Assembly (NCBI GenBank): GCA_963573385.1
Contig: CAUYLG010022168.1
Span: 1-64,000 of the forward strand
Reading direction: 5' to 3'
DNA length: 64,000 nt
DNA from: Cacajao melanocephalus
Lineage: Eukaryota; Chordata; Mammalia; Primates; Pitheciidae
Shown here: piece after piece, positions 11,190 to 23,487 of the stretch
Layout of the letters: each line of letters starts with the position of its first letter
Numbering within the stretch: the first letter of the stretch is position 1
Program-made: the position numbers and the translations under genes
Notes under the pieces: model-generated
What the model saw: the letters and a program-made list of their open reading frames with translations, nothing else
Told to the model about the DNA's origin: nothing
The model's database searches: none

Positions 11190-12620
11190 GAGAAATTACT
11201 GAGAGCCCATGAATTAGTTGATGAGCAATTAAAAGCCAGACCCGTAGAACCCTCAACCAGCCCTTAGAATTCACCCATTATTGTCATTCCTAAAAAGTCT
11301 GGCAAATGGAGACCTTTGCATGACTTACGGGCTATTAATGCTAAATTACAACCTATAGGACCTTTGCAATTGAGGTTCCCTTCCCCCACAGCAATTCCTC
11401 AAGATTAGCCTAAAATTGTTATTGACTTAAAAGACTGCTTTTATACAATTTCCCTAGCAGAACAGGATAGAAAAAAATTTGCATTTACATTACCAGCTAC
11501 TAATAATGAAAGGCTAGCTTGTCAATTTCATTGCAAAGTGCTGCTTCAAGGAATGCTGAACAGTCCTACCATGTGTCAGTATTACGTACATCAGGCTTTG
11601 CTCCCCAGTAGAAAGGAATTTCCCAATTGCAAGATTATTTATTTTATGGATGATATTTAACTGGCAGCCCTAGAGGAACCAGTACTTTAAAATTTATGTA
11701 ACTCCATCATAAAGAACACACATTTAAGAGGTTTACTCATAGCACCTGAAAAAGCACAAATGTCCTCTCCTTGGAAATATCTTGGATGCATACTTACTTC
11801 CTGGTCAGTAAGACCTCAAAAGGTTATATTAAATACCAGCAACTTACACACCTTAAATGATTATTAGAAATTACTGGGCAACATAAACTGAAGCCTGCCC
11901 TGTGTGCTCTTGTTCTTTGACTTCAGCAATTGCTGGAACAATGCACACATTCTATTTTTATCACACATATTCGAGCCCACAGATCATTGCCTGGCCCATT
12001 GGCTTATGGCAGTGAACAAGCAGACCTACAAGTGATGACAGCCCTGCTTGACCAAGCCACCAAATCACATCAATTTTTTCACCAAAATTGGAGAAACTTA
12101 ACAATTTTAACTTACCCAGAGACTAGCTAAACAAATTATCCTGCAATGTCCAGACTGCCAGCTCACAGGCATGTCCCCTCCTGCAACAGGTGTTAACCCT
12201 AGAAGACTAGAACCTAATCAGTTATGGCAAACAGATGCTATACTCTTCCCTGAATTTGGAAAATTAATATATGTACCTGTATCCATTGATATCAACACTC
12301 ATCTAATTAGTGCACACACTCTTCCTGGAGAGTCCACCTGATATGTTATTAAACATTTTCTTTTAACTTTTGCATTTATGGGGCAGCTCCAAAAAAGTAA
12401 AACTGATAATGGTCCAGCTTATGCCAGCTCACAATTTCAACATTTTGTCACACATGGAACATCCAGCATTCCACAGGCAACCCACATAACCCCCAGTGAC
12501 AAGCCATAGTAAGAACATACCCACTCCACCCTTAAAAATATGCTTAGAAAACAAAAAAGAGGGAGTATAAGGACCCTGAAACACTACTAGCACAAGCTTT
12601 ATTTACTCTTTTCAAAATTT
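11190..12620 (+). pseudogene. Betaretroviral pol remnant (RT, RNase H end, integrase)
   Basis: Pol encodes the reverse transcriptase, RNase H and integrase of a class II (HML/HERV-K-like) retrovirus. Visible in order: the RT fingers phrase [17 protein letters not shown] near 11290; the RT active-site box, reading FMDD (11643-11654) where YMDD is usual, with a TAA two codons later; the end of RNase H (THIRAHRSLPGPL) in the open piece 11930-12130; the integrase zinc-finger His pair and CPDC (12148-12159); integrase catalytic blocks WQTDA (12225-12239) and TDNGPAY (12402-12422). In-frame stops occur within RT and integrase, a frameshift precedes the block holding the third acidic residue, and most of the connection/RNase H region is deleted between about 11885 and 11930. 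It is dead. The type is clear; the subfamily (HML-5) is inference. Confidence 0.85.
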
Positions 12621-12639
12621 ACATAATAAATTTCAATCA

Positions 12640-13540
12640 GCTGTAGAAAAAGCACTTTGCTAAAACCTCTCAAGACAGAAACAAAGATTGGAGACAGAAA
12701 TAGAGGGAAAGAAGAAGTAAGAGAGAGACTAGAAGAGACAGAGATCAGAGAGAGACACTGATCTCTGTTAAGACTAAGGAGAGAGATAAAGTAGGAAGAA
12801 GAGAAAGAAATGTTAAGAAAGTTATAGACGTAAGAATGCATCTTTAGTAAGGAAGGTTATAAAATGAAGAAAATTAAGGCATGTCGAAGATTGTGAACAT
12901 CGTGAAAAATGTTATAGGAAGGAATTTACGCAGGAAATGTATAATTGTTGTTTTGAGGGTCTAAGCAAGTTTTAAAGTGTTAATTGAAAAATAAATTCTG
13001 TGTGTAAACATATTGGCTAAAGTTAAAAAAGTATTCAGTTTTTTTCTGTAAACTAGACATTATAAAGCACAACACATTTTTCTTAAAGCACTAACCTGCT
13101 CTTTATCAAAGATTATAAAAGGTCTCTTAGCACAGGCACCATTCCTAGAATTTCCAGTACACCAGCACCAGCCTGGAGACTACATCCTCTTCAAAGGATG
13201 GAAAGAAGAAAAAACTTAAGCCAGCCTAGGAAAGGCCATACAAGACCGGCAGCCATGGACAATGTGGCTTCTGTGGAAAAAACAGGCCCTGGACATCACC
13301 TGGGGAATGCTGAAGAAGGCAACTCAGGAGGCAGAATGAATCCTGCTCTGGACATAGACATCATTCACTCCAGATAATTTGTTTCCTTTTTATTATCTCA
13401 CTCTGCCTGCAATGTGTACCTGCTACACTCTATCGAGCCCATCTTCTAATCTCCTTTTTTCTGCCCTGTTACTTAGACAGACACCCCCTTTCCCAGCTTC
13501 TAACAATGCAACTGCTTAGGTAAAATAAATTAACATACCC
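12640..13540 (+). mobile_element. ERV internal remnant, class I-like tail
   Basis: After the integrase remnant comes a purine-rich AGAGA tract (12670-12800), then decayed sequence. At about 13160-13230 a frame reads HQPGDYILFKGWKEEKT before a stop. A Pro-Gly-Asp followed by Trp-Lys is the look of the integrase C-terminal (GPY/F) segment of gammaretrovirus-like class I elements, not of betaretroviruses. No envelope frame or 3' LTR is recognised. The class call is tentative. Confidence 0.45.
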
Positions 13541-13629
13541 TCGGTGAGGTTCCTCAGTGATGTCATACAGCAAACTGAGGTGCCAGTGAACACTATGGGT
13601 CTCTCTTTGATTTGAAAATAATGTTGCTA

Positions 13630-13762
13630 CATTGGTACAATTCCTTCTGAAACTATTTCAAACAATAGAAAAAGAGGGAATCCTCACTAATTTTATGAGA
13701 CCAGCATGATCCTGATACCAAAACCTGGAAGAGACACAACAACAAAAAATTTCAGACCAGCT
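13630..13762 (+). mobile_element. L1 ORF2 fragment
   Basis: A 130-base internal piece of L1 ORF2: CCTTCTGAAACTATTTCAAA, AAAAAGAGGGAATCC, and CCTGATACCAAAACCTGG match the corresponding region of the 4.2 kb L1 (5055-5180). Both ends are truncated and there is no tail. Confidence 0.9.
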
Positions 13763-13964
13763 TCTCTTGGTCTGAGGTCAGATACAGGTCAGGTTCAGAT
13801 GCGGAGAGATGCTCTGTAAGAAAGGCCATGATCTTTTCCAGCCTGGTCCCAACGACTTCCCTTCAGGTACCCTCCAGCCAACTGAAACACTTGCTTTATT
13901 CAGCTTTCTCCCACATTCACAACACAATCCCAGCATGGTGTGGGGGTAACACATGTGCAACCAA

Positions 13965-14085
13965 GTCAGAGGACCTGCATCGAAACTGTGGCAAATTGCT
14001 TAAGCTTTTGGAGCCTGAGCTTCTTGGTCTATAAGACAGGCAAATGGTACCCACAGTCAGATGTGTTTCTGAAAGAAATGAGGTC
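13965..14085 (+). mobile_element. MIR SINE core fragment
   Basis: The MIR core order is recognisable: a CTGCATCGAAACTGTGGC block, AAATTGCTTAAGC, then a GTCTATAAGACAGGCAAATG block in place of the CTGTAAAATGGGGATAAT consensus. Confidence 0.5.
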
Positions 14086-14796
14086 AGTGTGCCTATCCCT
14101 GTTTCTGGCCAAGCCTCCAACCTGCCTGAGGAGGCTTCCCTCAGTGAGCATAAAAGACGTTGCAGGCAAATGCACCTTCTTCTGTACCAGGCAGTGCTTT
14201 GACTCAAATCCCTGGAAGAAATCTACCATGGAAATAGGGTTGGGCCCTATGTGAGTGTCAAGGAGTCTTTTACTTCTTTTTATCTTAGGGCTAGACTTGG
14301 GGCAGGCAATTTGGTTTTTGGTCAGGTTAGAAAACCTGCCTAAGACGATAGCATCCATGTGTAACAGGAACAGGCCCTAAGCCCATGTCTGCTGATCCCA
14401 AACCCCAGCTCCTTCCTCTCCCTCTCCATTTTATACTGATGGGCATGAAATCCAAAGGGACCCCTTCGGTACCTGTGAGATTCATGAGAACTCAAAACAA
14501 AGACAAATGGTAGCAAGGAAACTCCAAACAACAACAAAACAGAACAGCTGCAGCTGACCCAGGGGACTTCCTGGCTTTCCCACCCTTTGGGGTAGATCAT
14601 CATGACAGATGGGCCACCCTGACTTGGTTTGATCCTGTTATTGCAGCACCCACACAACTCTGCTCCGCAATCCCTTACCAAAGACTCATCTTCTGTGGTA
14701 AAAACCAGCCACAAGTGGGATGAGACAGGGTGGAGTCCAGCATGCACCATTTCTGGCTACAGGACTCCCTGGTGAAATAAGGAGGAAGCCAATGAT
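14086..14796. other. Unassigned, GC-richer interval with chance frames
   Basis: Frames of 96-136 aa overlap on both strands (the longest 14340-14750 on -). None shows a domain, a codon-use contrast or a conserved-looking motif; higher GC lengthens chance frames. No repeat is recognised. Confidence 0.5.
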
Positions 14797-14900
14797 GCGT
14801 GGCTTAGTAGTGCTGGACCCATGGGGTGTGGCTTAATGGTGCTGACCCAGTAGGCATGGCTTAGTGGTACTGTACCAGTAGAGTGTGACTTAATGACACT
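14797..14900 (+). repeat. 28-base minisatellite, about 4 copies
   Basis: Tandem units each contain (C/T)GTGGCTTA-TGGTGCTG-ACCC/ACCAGTAG with a period near 28 bases. The first three are well matched; the fourth keeps only GTGTGACTTAATGACACT. It is not part of a repeat family I recognise. Confidence 0.8.
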
Positions 14901-16035
14901 AGCAGGAGTCTCCTGTTACTGCTTGTGGAGTGGCAGGGTCAGCAATGAGAAATCCAGCAAGTTGGCTGGCCCAGCCTCCTCTCCAACAGTCTCTGCCCAC
15001 ACCCAGTGTTGTCTGCAGCAGCTCTCAGGAGAATGCCCTGGTGACAGCACCCACAAGCTCTGTGGTCACAGGCTTTCCCTGTCCCTTAGGTGAAAGCAGA
15101 GGCTTTTAATGTGCAACAGCTTCTAGCAACCAGGCAACTACTTGCGAATAATGCCCGCAGCAGGCAGCAAAGCATGGTAGGATCAGAGGAGGGCTTGGGG
15201 CCAGCTTCCCCTTCCCTGAACCGGGGTAAGGGCTAGCTTTGGTGAGGGTCAAAGGCAAGAAGAACCACACCAGGGTGATGTAAATGGTGATGCATTAGAC
15301 AGGCCCCAGGAGGTGTTATTATCTCAGTGGTTTCAACCATATCCTGTACTAGGCAACCAGCCATGAAGACAACTGGCAAGGTCAAAAGCAGCTGATTATT
15401 CGGAGGCCTTGGACTGCATCCCTCCTCTGAGGCAAGGAGACAATTTAGAACTGCAAAGGACACATGAGTATTGAGAATACCCTTTCTCCCTGGTCACACA
15501 CCTCACTTGCTATTCTACCTGGCAACTCCTTTCATTCTCCCACTACTCTTACCTGGAACACCCACTCTTTTTTGCCAGTTGGGAATGCTGTGAGTGTGTG
15601 TGTACACAGCCTGCTTAATTCTGATACTGTTTCCTTCCCTCTTTCCTGGTGGGGCTCCGCTAGTGTAATGAGCGATGCACACACAGCAGTCAGGATGAAG
15701 CACCTACACCCCACAAGGGCATCTGCTTAGCTCAGCACGGCTGCTCACTGTGATGCTCAATGTGGTCTTGAGTCTGGGTGATCTATGTGTCCAGACAGCC
15801 CTCCCCATCTAACTAAAATAATATCTAAGAGCCCTTTAACTCAGAACTTTGTAGAAATTCGAAAGATTTTGTTGAAAATGACGCTTAGAAATGAAAGCTA
15901 TATATGTTTACTATAAAGATACGTGTATAAAACCAAATCCAGAAGAAGTTTCAGTAGTCATCTCATACATTTCCAGGTGTTTCTCACTAGGGAGCCGGAA
16001 AGGACTCTTCCCTGGACACAGCTAAGATGAAGGCT
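14901..16035. other. Unassigned interval
   Basis: GC-moderate sequence with frames of 60-88 aa on both strands and no domains. No repeat family is recognised. Confidence 0.5.
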
Positions 16036-16195
16036 TCTTAATCCTGGCTGTTCATTAGAATCATCTGGGCTGCCTCAAAAATCACGAATGCCCAGTCCCA
16101 CCTGAGATCAGCTCTCTGGGGCAGGGGTACACATACCTGTATTGAAAACGACTCTCAGTTGCTTATGCTGCAAGGGCAGGTGAGAACCCCTGGAC
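16036..16195 (+). mobile_element. MER5A (hAT-Charlie) copy
   Basis: AATCCTGGCTGTTCATTAGA, ATCATCTGGGCTGCCTC, ATGCCCAGTCCCACC and a TGAGAACCCCTGG end follow the MER5A consensus, a short non-autonomous hAT transposon with inverted ends. Confidence 0.75.
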
Positions 16196-16429
16196 GAGAT
16201 GAGCCAACCAGGCTGTGAAATGAAGAGTGGGTAACTCAGCTTTTGGCAGCTGGAACATGGAAATAGAAGAAAAAAATGAAATAGCATCCACAAGCTTTAT
16301 TCTCTAACCCTTGGCCCACCTAAATGTTAATTATGTGAGTCAGTACCACTCAAAACCTATTTAAAACTATAACCCATGATAAGCCCTCAGTTTCCTCAGT
16401 AGCCACTGTCTGCTGTCTGTGTACCTGGC

Positions 16430-17180
16430 CACAGGCCCTCACACTGCCCATTGACATTTTGCTGGCTCTTCTCAAGCCTTCACCCCCAGATAAACTTATC
16501 TCCTAATTCACTAGGAAAATAGAGGCCTCCAAGTTCCCCAGGTGTACACAATGCCATCTCTCTCTACCTACAGTCACCTCTAGGCTCAGGGGAAGAGGGA
16601 CTTCCTTACCTTTCTTCAAGGTCACTCCTTCCAAGAGTCCTTCAAGTCCATTTCCTGCCCCCTCACCTCTTCACTAACTAGGCTACTTTCTCTCTTTTCT
16701 TCCTTTTTTAGCCTCCACCTATAAACTGTCTTTTCCCAGCATACAAAACATTCTATTCTGCCTTCTTAAAACAAAACAAAGCAATCCATCACAATCACGG
16801 GTCCTCCAAGTTCTTTCCCCTTTTCTGACTTCTGGCCCCATCACTCCACTGAAATTGCCCTTATCAAATATACCAACTGCTAGTTTCTTGCTAAGTCCAG
16901 TACTTCACAGCAGATGGCAGGGATCAGCACTTTCCCCCAAAGACCTGGCTCCTGCCCGGCCAGGCAGCATCATCTCCTTACACGCGCTTGCCCCCTTGCG
17001 GTTGTGTTTTCTGCTCACACTACCCGAAGTTCTCTCTAGTTTCCCTAAACCACGTCTCTTTCCTCTCTGTGCCTTTATTGGACTCTTCTCCCTGCCTGTA
17101 ATGCTCCTTCCCCCATTCTTCATTCATTCCTGAATTACACATATCTTGGCTCACGTGTCTCCCTATTCTCTTTGGAGAGA
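16430..17180 (+). mobile_element. L2 LINE remnant
   Basis: CTGAAATTGCCCTTATCAAA, CTAGTTTCTTGCTAAGTCCA and, further on, CTGCCTGTAATGCTCCTTCC match two parts of L2 that are separated in the consensus, so an internal deletion lies near 16,930-16,990. Pyrimidine-rich throughout. A 92-aa frame at 16855-17133 is within it and is not a gene. Confidence 0.65.
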
Positions 17181-17489
17181 AAGAGTTATTTCTAATTGAG
17201 TTGAGAGCGAACAAACGGCTTCCGCTATTGCGCAGCACCATTTCCTCCCTGACGCTTCCTGCGCAACACCAATAGATGTTCTCCAGCCGTAGCCGCTCAG
17301 GAGGTTCCTGCTGCTTGGCATTCTACTAGAAAGGCCATGTTGGCTCCTTACTTAAGTGTAGATTCTCTATTAGATCTGGATGCTAGTAATAGGATCATTT
17401 TCTAGGGACGCTACCTGAAATGGAGTGAAATGTGAAGTTCTATTTAATGCAAGTCCTTATTCCTATACTACCATATTTCTCATATTTGC
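17181..17489. other. Unassigned interval with a local CpG cluster
   Basis: Eight CpGs fall within 88 bases (17208-17295) in an otherwise CpG-poor window, together with ATTGCGCA (17227-17234) and TGCGCAA (17260-17266), which resemble C/EBP-type half palindromes. No repeat explains it and it is too short to be a CpG island. Confidence 0.5.
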
Positions 17490-17770
17490 CTGCTTTTGAA
17501 AATCACCTGATGTTTTTATTGAAAATGCAGATGTCCGTGCCACTGCACTCCATCCTGGGAAACAGAGGGCGACTCCATCTCAGAAAAGAATGAAAGAGAG
17601 AAAGAAAGAAAGAGAGAGAGAGAAAGGGAAAGAAAAAGAGAGAGAGAAAGAAAAAAGAAAAGAAAAAAGAAATGAAAATGCAGATCTCGAGGTCCACCCC
17701 TACTTGGGGAATCAGAATCTCCAGGGCAAGGTCTCATCCTCATGCATCACATGTGTTTTGAGACCTTATT
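17490..17770 (+). mobile_element. MER5A interrupted by a tiny Alu
   Basis: The left part (AAAATCACCTGATGTTTTTA, then GAAAATGCAGAT) and right part (GGGGAATCAGAATCTCCAGG) form one MER5A once the insert between the two GAAAATGCAGAT copies is set aside. Confidence 0.75.
17533..17673 (+). mobile_element. Severely truncated Alu with GA-rich tail
   Basis: Only about 50 bases of Alu 3' end remain (GTGCCACTGCACTCCATCCT to ACTCCATCTCA), followed by about 90 bases of AAAG/GAGA. The 12-13 base duplication TGAAAATGCAGAT lies on both sides (17520-17532 and 17673-17685). The tail has become a purine microsatellite, which yields the Lys/Glu-rich frame across it. Confidence 0.9.
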
Positions 17771-18508
17771 ATCTCCTGGGAGGTGGGTCTGTGAGTTATG
17801 GCTGGCAAAGCCAATTACCAGTTGAAAGAGAAACACTATGCTGGCTAAACTGGAGAAACTGGGGCAGCTGAGCAACATCTGAGATCAAGGCAAAACAAAA
17901 TTCTTGGTACACCTTCCCATTATGAGCTAGTTCTTGGCTGGCACTCCTCATTTTCTTCAGAGTGGGATTTCTTCAAGTGAAATATTAGCACTTTGCACAA
18001 GGTACACAAGGGAAGGGAGAGGGGAGTTTTGTGGTCCTGGTAGCACTCTTCTATCTCCCAGTGCTGCCATGGAATCCCAACAGTGTGGCTCAAGTTCCAG
18101 GGCAACTGGTTGAGTGAGGTCATTAATCCTCAGAGAGACTGAGCACTGGGCTCCGTCTCTGGCCCACTGAAAGTTTACGATGTGGCCATGGATATCTACC
18201 TCATTGCTTCATCATTGCTCAGAGACCCTAATGACATCTTGATGAAAAGGCAGGATTTTAAGTATATAGTTTTTCTTGTCCCTGCCAAGTGAAACCATAT
18301 GGCCCTCAGACACCAGGGATAGAATATAGGTTGGAGGTTAAAGCAGGATTCACTTATCCAAGTTGGGGTCAAGAAATGGAAGCTGAAGTAAAGAAGGGAG
18401 ATGGTAGCCTCTGTTTTTAGGGACATCTGCACACAGTGAACTGTCATTAAAGCACCAGACTTATCCTGGTCAGTGCTTCTCTCAGGGGGACCCAGGCCAT
18501 CAGGCTTC
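17771..18508. other. Unassigned interval
   Basis: No repeat, RNA gene or coding signal is recognised. Confidence 0.55.
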
Positions 18509-18597
18509 CTCGAATTCCTGGGCTTGAGTGATCCTCCTGCCTCAGCCTCCCAAGTAGCTGAGATTGCAGGTGGGAGCCACTGCACCTGGTCTTGGGG
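18509..18597 (-). mobile_element. Alu fragment
   Basis: Antisense Alu piece: GAATTCCTGGGCTTGAGTGA, CCTCAGCCTCCCAAGTAGCT and GAGCCACTGCACCTGG, about 90 bases, both ends truncated or decayed. Confidence 0.85.
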
Positions 18598-18658
18598 CAC
18601 ATTTTATTTCTAACTTAAAACATTACATGTATACGTTACATATTAATAATATATAATA

Positions 18659-19051
<393 letters not shown>

Positions 19052-19059
19052 TTACTCAT

Positions 19060-19382
<323 letters not shown>

Positions 19383-19499
19383 TAGGACAAATTCCTAGAC
19401 ATAGAATGCATATTTTATTTGATTTTTTTCCTTTGACTCTTTTTTTCCTTCAACTCTTAATTTAAATTCCAGGGTACATGCACAGCATATGTATTTTGT

Positions 19500-19790
19500 A
19501 TGAACTTAACTTATCATCAATTATGTCTCTGTTTAAAGGTCACTTCTTCAGAGAAGGCATTTATGATTACCAACTCTAGAATTGCCAGGCTCTAATATGT
19601 TTTTCCTCTTAATTTCTTCATAGCAATCATTACTACATGAATTTATATTCTTATTTTATTTCTTCTCTGTTCCCATTACAATTTAAGCTCTATGAGAACA
19701 ACTTTGCCTTGTTCAGTGCTTGCATACCTAGAATTGACTCTAGAATATAACAGATGCCAAATTTGTTAGGTAAATGAATGAAATAAAGCT
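19500..19790 (+). mobile_element. L2 LINE 3' end
   Basis: AAAGGTCACTTCTTCAGAGA, TTAAGCTCTATGAGAACAAC, TTGTTCAGTGCTTGCA and the terminal TGAATGAA are in L2 consensus order. Confidence 0.78.
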
Positions 19791-21244
19791 CTAAATGGAA
19801 AAATACAATAAATCACTATAAGAAAAAAGCCAAATTAATCTTCTTATCAAAACCTATTGGCTTGAGTTTTAAAAAAATAGTCATTTATTTAGAATATTCA
19901 GTAGCTCCCACCAAAAACCCTTGTGTAGTGAATAAGTATATAAAGCTGCACACAGCAGGACTGATCAAAATGCCAAAAAAAAATATTTTTCTTTCACATC
20001 TTTCATAGCTGATGCCTAGCCCTTTCTGTTGTCCTTTTAGGGAAAGGAAGTTGTTATTGATGTTTTGTAAAACAATTACATTACATGTAAATCAGTAATT
20101 CCAGTTATAAGAATCAGTACAAAAAATTTTTTTGCTAAATGTCAGTACCTTACGAACAATGAAGTTAACTGCAGTACAATATGCATTCGAATAATTATAA
20201 TGAATTAAAATGTTTATAAAGTATGACTATAATTTCACTGGAAAAATTGTCATATTATTAAAAATGTAAATTCCTGTAGAGAGTATGAGAATCAACTATG
20301 TTTTAAAATAAAATTTAAAATTTCCAGCACATGCTTCTTTGATTAATATGAACAGTGGATACTGTTTCAATAAAAGATGTAGTTAACAGTCTCAACCACT
20401 AGATGGAAGTGTTTCAAAGTAATAAACACTGTGCCCTACGGAAAGCATCCTACAGTCAAGATATTTTTTCCTTGAAGGCAGTTTTCTGGCCTGAACATGT
20501 ATTATGTATGTATTCCTTAGTTTATACTTTTTCTTTCACTTCTAAATTGTGGCCTTATTGTAATTATTATTGACTTTCTTTGATGTACATTTTGTAAATT
20601 ATATAGGTTTTTTTTTTTCTAATTTAGGAGAGGTCAGCGTTTTTCAAATGTTAACAAAGTATTACAAAATGATCCTGTTATAATACTTAGGACCTAAAAA
20701 CAGTTTTCTAGTTTAATATTTTAAATTCTGGTAGAAACAGAAGGAGATAATGTCTGAATTATTTATATTACCTATTTCTAAACAAATTGATATTTCTTAC
20801 CTTTTTCTGTAATGTATATGAATACCTCATTTACTGTAATAAAATATTTTCTGATATACATACATAAATATAATAGTAGTACTAATACCTATGAAGAGCC
20901 ATGAAGATAAAAATAAGTTCAAATATGTAAATACTTTAGAACAGTACTTGTCGTATGCAAAATGCTAATCACACATTATGGCATATTAATTAAACATTTT
21001 TATAAAGCTGTCAACTGAGAAAGTGTAGTTGTAGTCATGTTGGCAGTCCTATGGTAAAGGATAAGGCTCTATCTGAAATAAGCTCTTTATTTTGCCAAGA
21101 AAGAGCACCAGATGAAATCTGAGTTGACATATATTGTAAATAAAACCTTAATTTCAAAATTGAGCTGAGCTTTAACTTTAGTACATAAAAATGTACTTCC
21201 ATGTAATTGGCTACCACCCATATAATACCCTCAAAATCGAGAAG
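19791..21244. other. Unassigned AT-rich interval
   Basis: Strongly AT-rich. Nothing recognised apart from chance frames of up to 60 aa. Confidence 0.55.
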
Positions 21245-21412
21245 GCACCGACATCACCTGAAGGGCTTGTTAAGACAGATTGGTGGGCCCTAGCCCCAGA
21301 ACTGTTAGTTCTGTAGATCTGAGGTGGGGCCCAAGACTTTGCAAGTTAAAAAAAAACAAACAAACAAAAAATTGCTGCTGATCTAGGAATCACATCTTGA
21401 GAAACACTGACC
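21245..21412 (+). mobile_element. MER5A (hAT-Charlie) copy
   Basis: CATCACCTGAAGGGCTTGTT, GGTGGGCCCTAGCCCCAG, TGAGGTGGGGCCCAAGA and a TTGAGAAACACTGA end match MER5A. A short CAAA-rich run replaces part of its centre. Confidence 0.82.
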
Positions 21413-21889
21413 TACAACAGTGCATGGATTTGAAAATAATCAGTTAAATTAAGGAAAATTTAGAAAGAATGAAAATAACTCTTAAATATAAGGATGTTCC
21501 ATTAATTATTTGAATACTTTTTTTAAAGAACTAGCAAAGTAACTTTCAGAATGAAAAAGTTATGGCATACTTCCTTCAAGATTTATGAACTAAAATCCAC
21601 AACACAGTAATATAAATTTTAATAAATTTTAATATCTGGCAGATCAATTCTATTTTTTCTCCCAAGTAACACTGGTCTAGGAAAATTTGCTCAACATTCT
21701 ACTCTATTCAATTTTTTAATAAATTGAGCCAACAACAACAAAAAAACCCTAATTTTGAAAGACTCTGGTTGAAAAACTTCTTTGGGATCTATTTTGTCTC
21801 TGTGGAAGGCAATCTTGCATTTGCTCATGATTCTTTCCAAGTCTGGTCCAGCAGTCCCTTTGCAATGGGATAAACAACACAGGAGTTTC
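21413..21889. other. Unassigned interval
   Basis: AT-rich, nothing recognised. Confidence 0.55.
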
Positions 21890-22060
21890 TAAAATCCTTC
21901 CATGACTCAGTTCCCACCCTACTTCTATCTGCTATTTCTTTCTCTCTCCAGCAGCTTTAAAGTGCTTACCTAGAGCTGATTACTATAAACCCTTTCTAAA
22001 CTATCTTACTTCCCAGGATCCTGCACACTTTTCTGTTTTGCGAATCTTTAGGATGTTTTT
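21890..22060 (+). mobile_element. Possible L2 fragment
   Basis: CTTCCATGACTCAGTTCCCA and CTATTTCTTTCTCTCTCCAG resemble the L2 segment upstream of its 3' end. It is pyrimidine-rich and very diverged, so the call is weak. Confidence 0.35.
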
Positions 22061-23487
22061 GAGTGAATGGCGACACCTAGTGTTTATGGTAAAATGAACA
22101 CCCAAATTACTGCACAGAATGTACCGATACAGAACTATGTTAGAGTTACATGAGAATGCAGTTTAATAGACCCAAATTACTAATGTTAGTACTTCATACT
22201 GAAAGTGTAACTTATCTAAGGGATGATATTCTTCATTCCCAGGTTTTGCCATGATGTTAGAAAAATTCCCAACCTAGACTGTAGCTGTGGCAGGTTCAAA
22301 TCTGAGACATGTAATTCCAGTGGCAATAGCATAGAAGTAAAATTAAAATCTAAAGAGAACACTAACACTATGAGTCTCAACAGACTTAGCCAAAATGAAA
22401 AATGATGCTAATATCTAAGATTGGCGTGGGAAATACGAACTTGTTTGTTTATAACTCCTTCTGGTAAAATAATTAAGAAGAGCAATTCTACCATATGTAT
22501 CAAAAAGTATAAGAAGTTCCAAAAGATACTCTAGAAAAATAATTCAGAAAACTCTATTTCCTATTTTCCTATAATTTACATTAAATTGTAGAGAAAATAA
22601 TCCATTTCGTTCATGTGTTTTACATGGCTATTTTTGAATAAAGCCTCTTATGAAGACAGCATTTTATAATAATAGAATGTTAGAACAAAAAGACCCATGG
22701 AGTTCATCTAGTCCAGGAGTTAATACACTGATGTATAAGCCTTGCATTTATGTGCATGTGTGTATTGTCTGTGAGAAATCTATAACACTCTTTGTCATAC
22801 TTCAAGGTGCCTACATGCACAATTTGGCAGTTAGCACAGGGGTTTTAGGAATTCTCTGAAGCCCAGTTTCTTCATCACCCTCAGAAACAACTGGTCTAGT
22901 CAGCTCCGTATGCAATTCAAGAGGAAACTGAGATCTAAAACAAGTAAGTTTCCCAAACGTACTGTGCTAGTTACAGCATATACCACACAAACTAGCCCTA
23001 GTTCTGTACATTCTAACTTCAAATCCAGTTTCCTATCTATATTTATCTCTATCTTTATGTACATAGATTTAAAAAATATAAAACCCCTATAATATGTTTT
23101 GATGTTTACACTCTTACATTTGTCATTAAGGATTAGAATTCCTTGTTAGAATAAGAGGATATCAAGTTTGGTACTCTTATTTTATCAAAAGAGTCCAGGG
23201 AAAGGGATTTGCACAAGACCATATTGTTTATCTACATCGATGAAAGCCAAAGGTAGCCTCTGATGTTTTAGGTAGATGTTTGCCATGGGTATTTCAGAGA
23301 TCAAAGTCTGGCTGAATGAGCTGGTATATCCCTAAAAATTCAGTTATTATCTGTAACAATATCTAACTTTTAGGTTTGTGGAAAGGAATGAATGAGAAAA
23401 TCATAACTAAAATAACAAGAACAGAAATATATTCTTACCTAAAGGTTGTTGAAACGAATATAAACACATGTACCATATAATTATTAT
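22061..23487. other. Unassigned interval
   Basis: Around 22,670-22,720 (AGTTCATCTAGTCCAGG) and 22,920-22,960 (AGGAAACTGAGATCTAAAAC) two phrases common to ancient mammalian repeats occur 200 bases apart; I cannot name the family. The rest shows nothing. Confidence 0.45.

Noticed and set aside
11930..12130. 66-aa retroviral frame as a possible functional gene
   Set aside because: It is the open piece across the RNase H end and start of integrase, with stops and deletions on both sides; nothing functional could be made.
14340..14750. 136-aa antisense frame with hydrophobic stretch
   Set aside because: Lies in GC-richer DNA where several frames overlap on both strands; no domain or conservation-like signal visible.
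17590..17871. Lys/Glu-rich frame that could be read as a coiled coil
   Set aside because: It is the translation of an AAAG/GAGA microsatellite.
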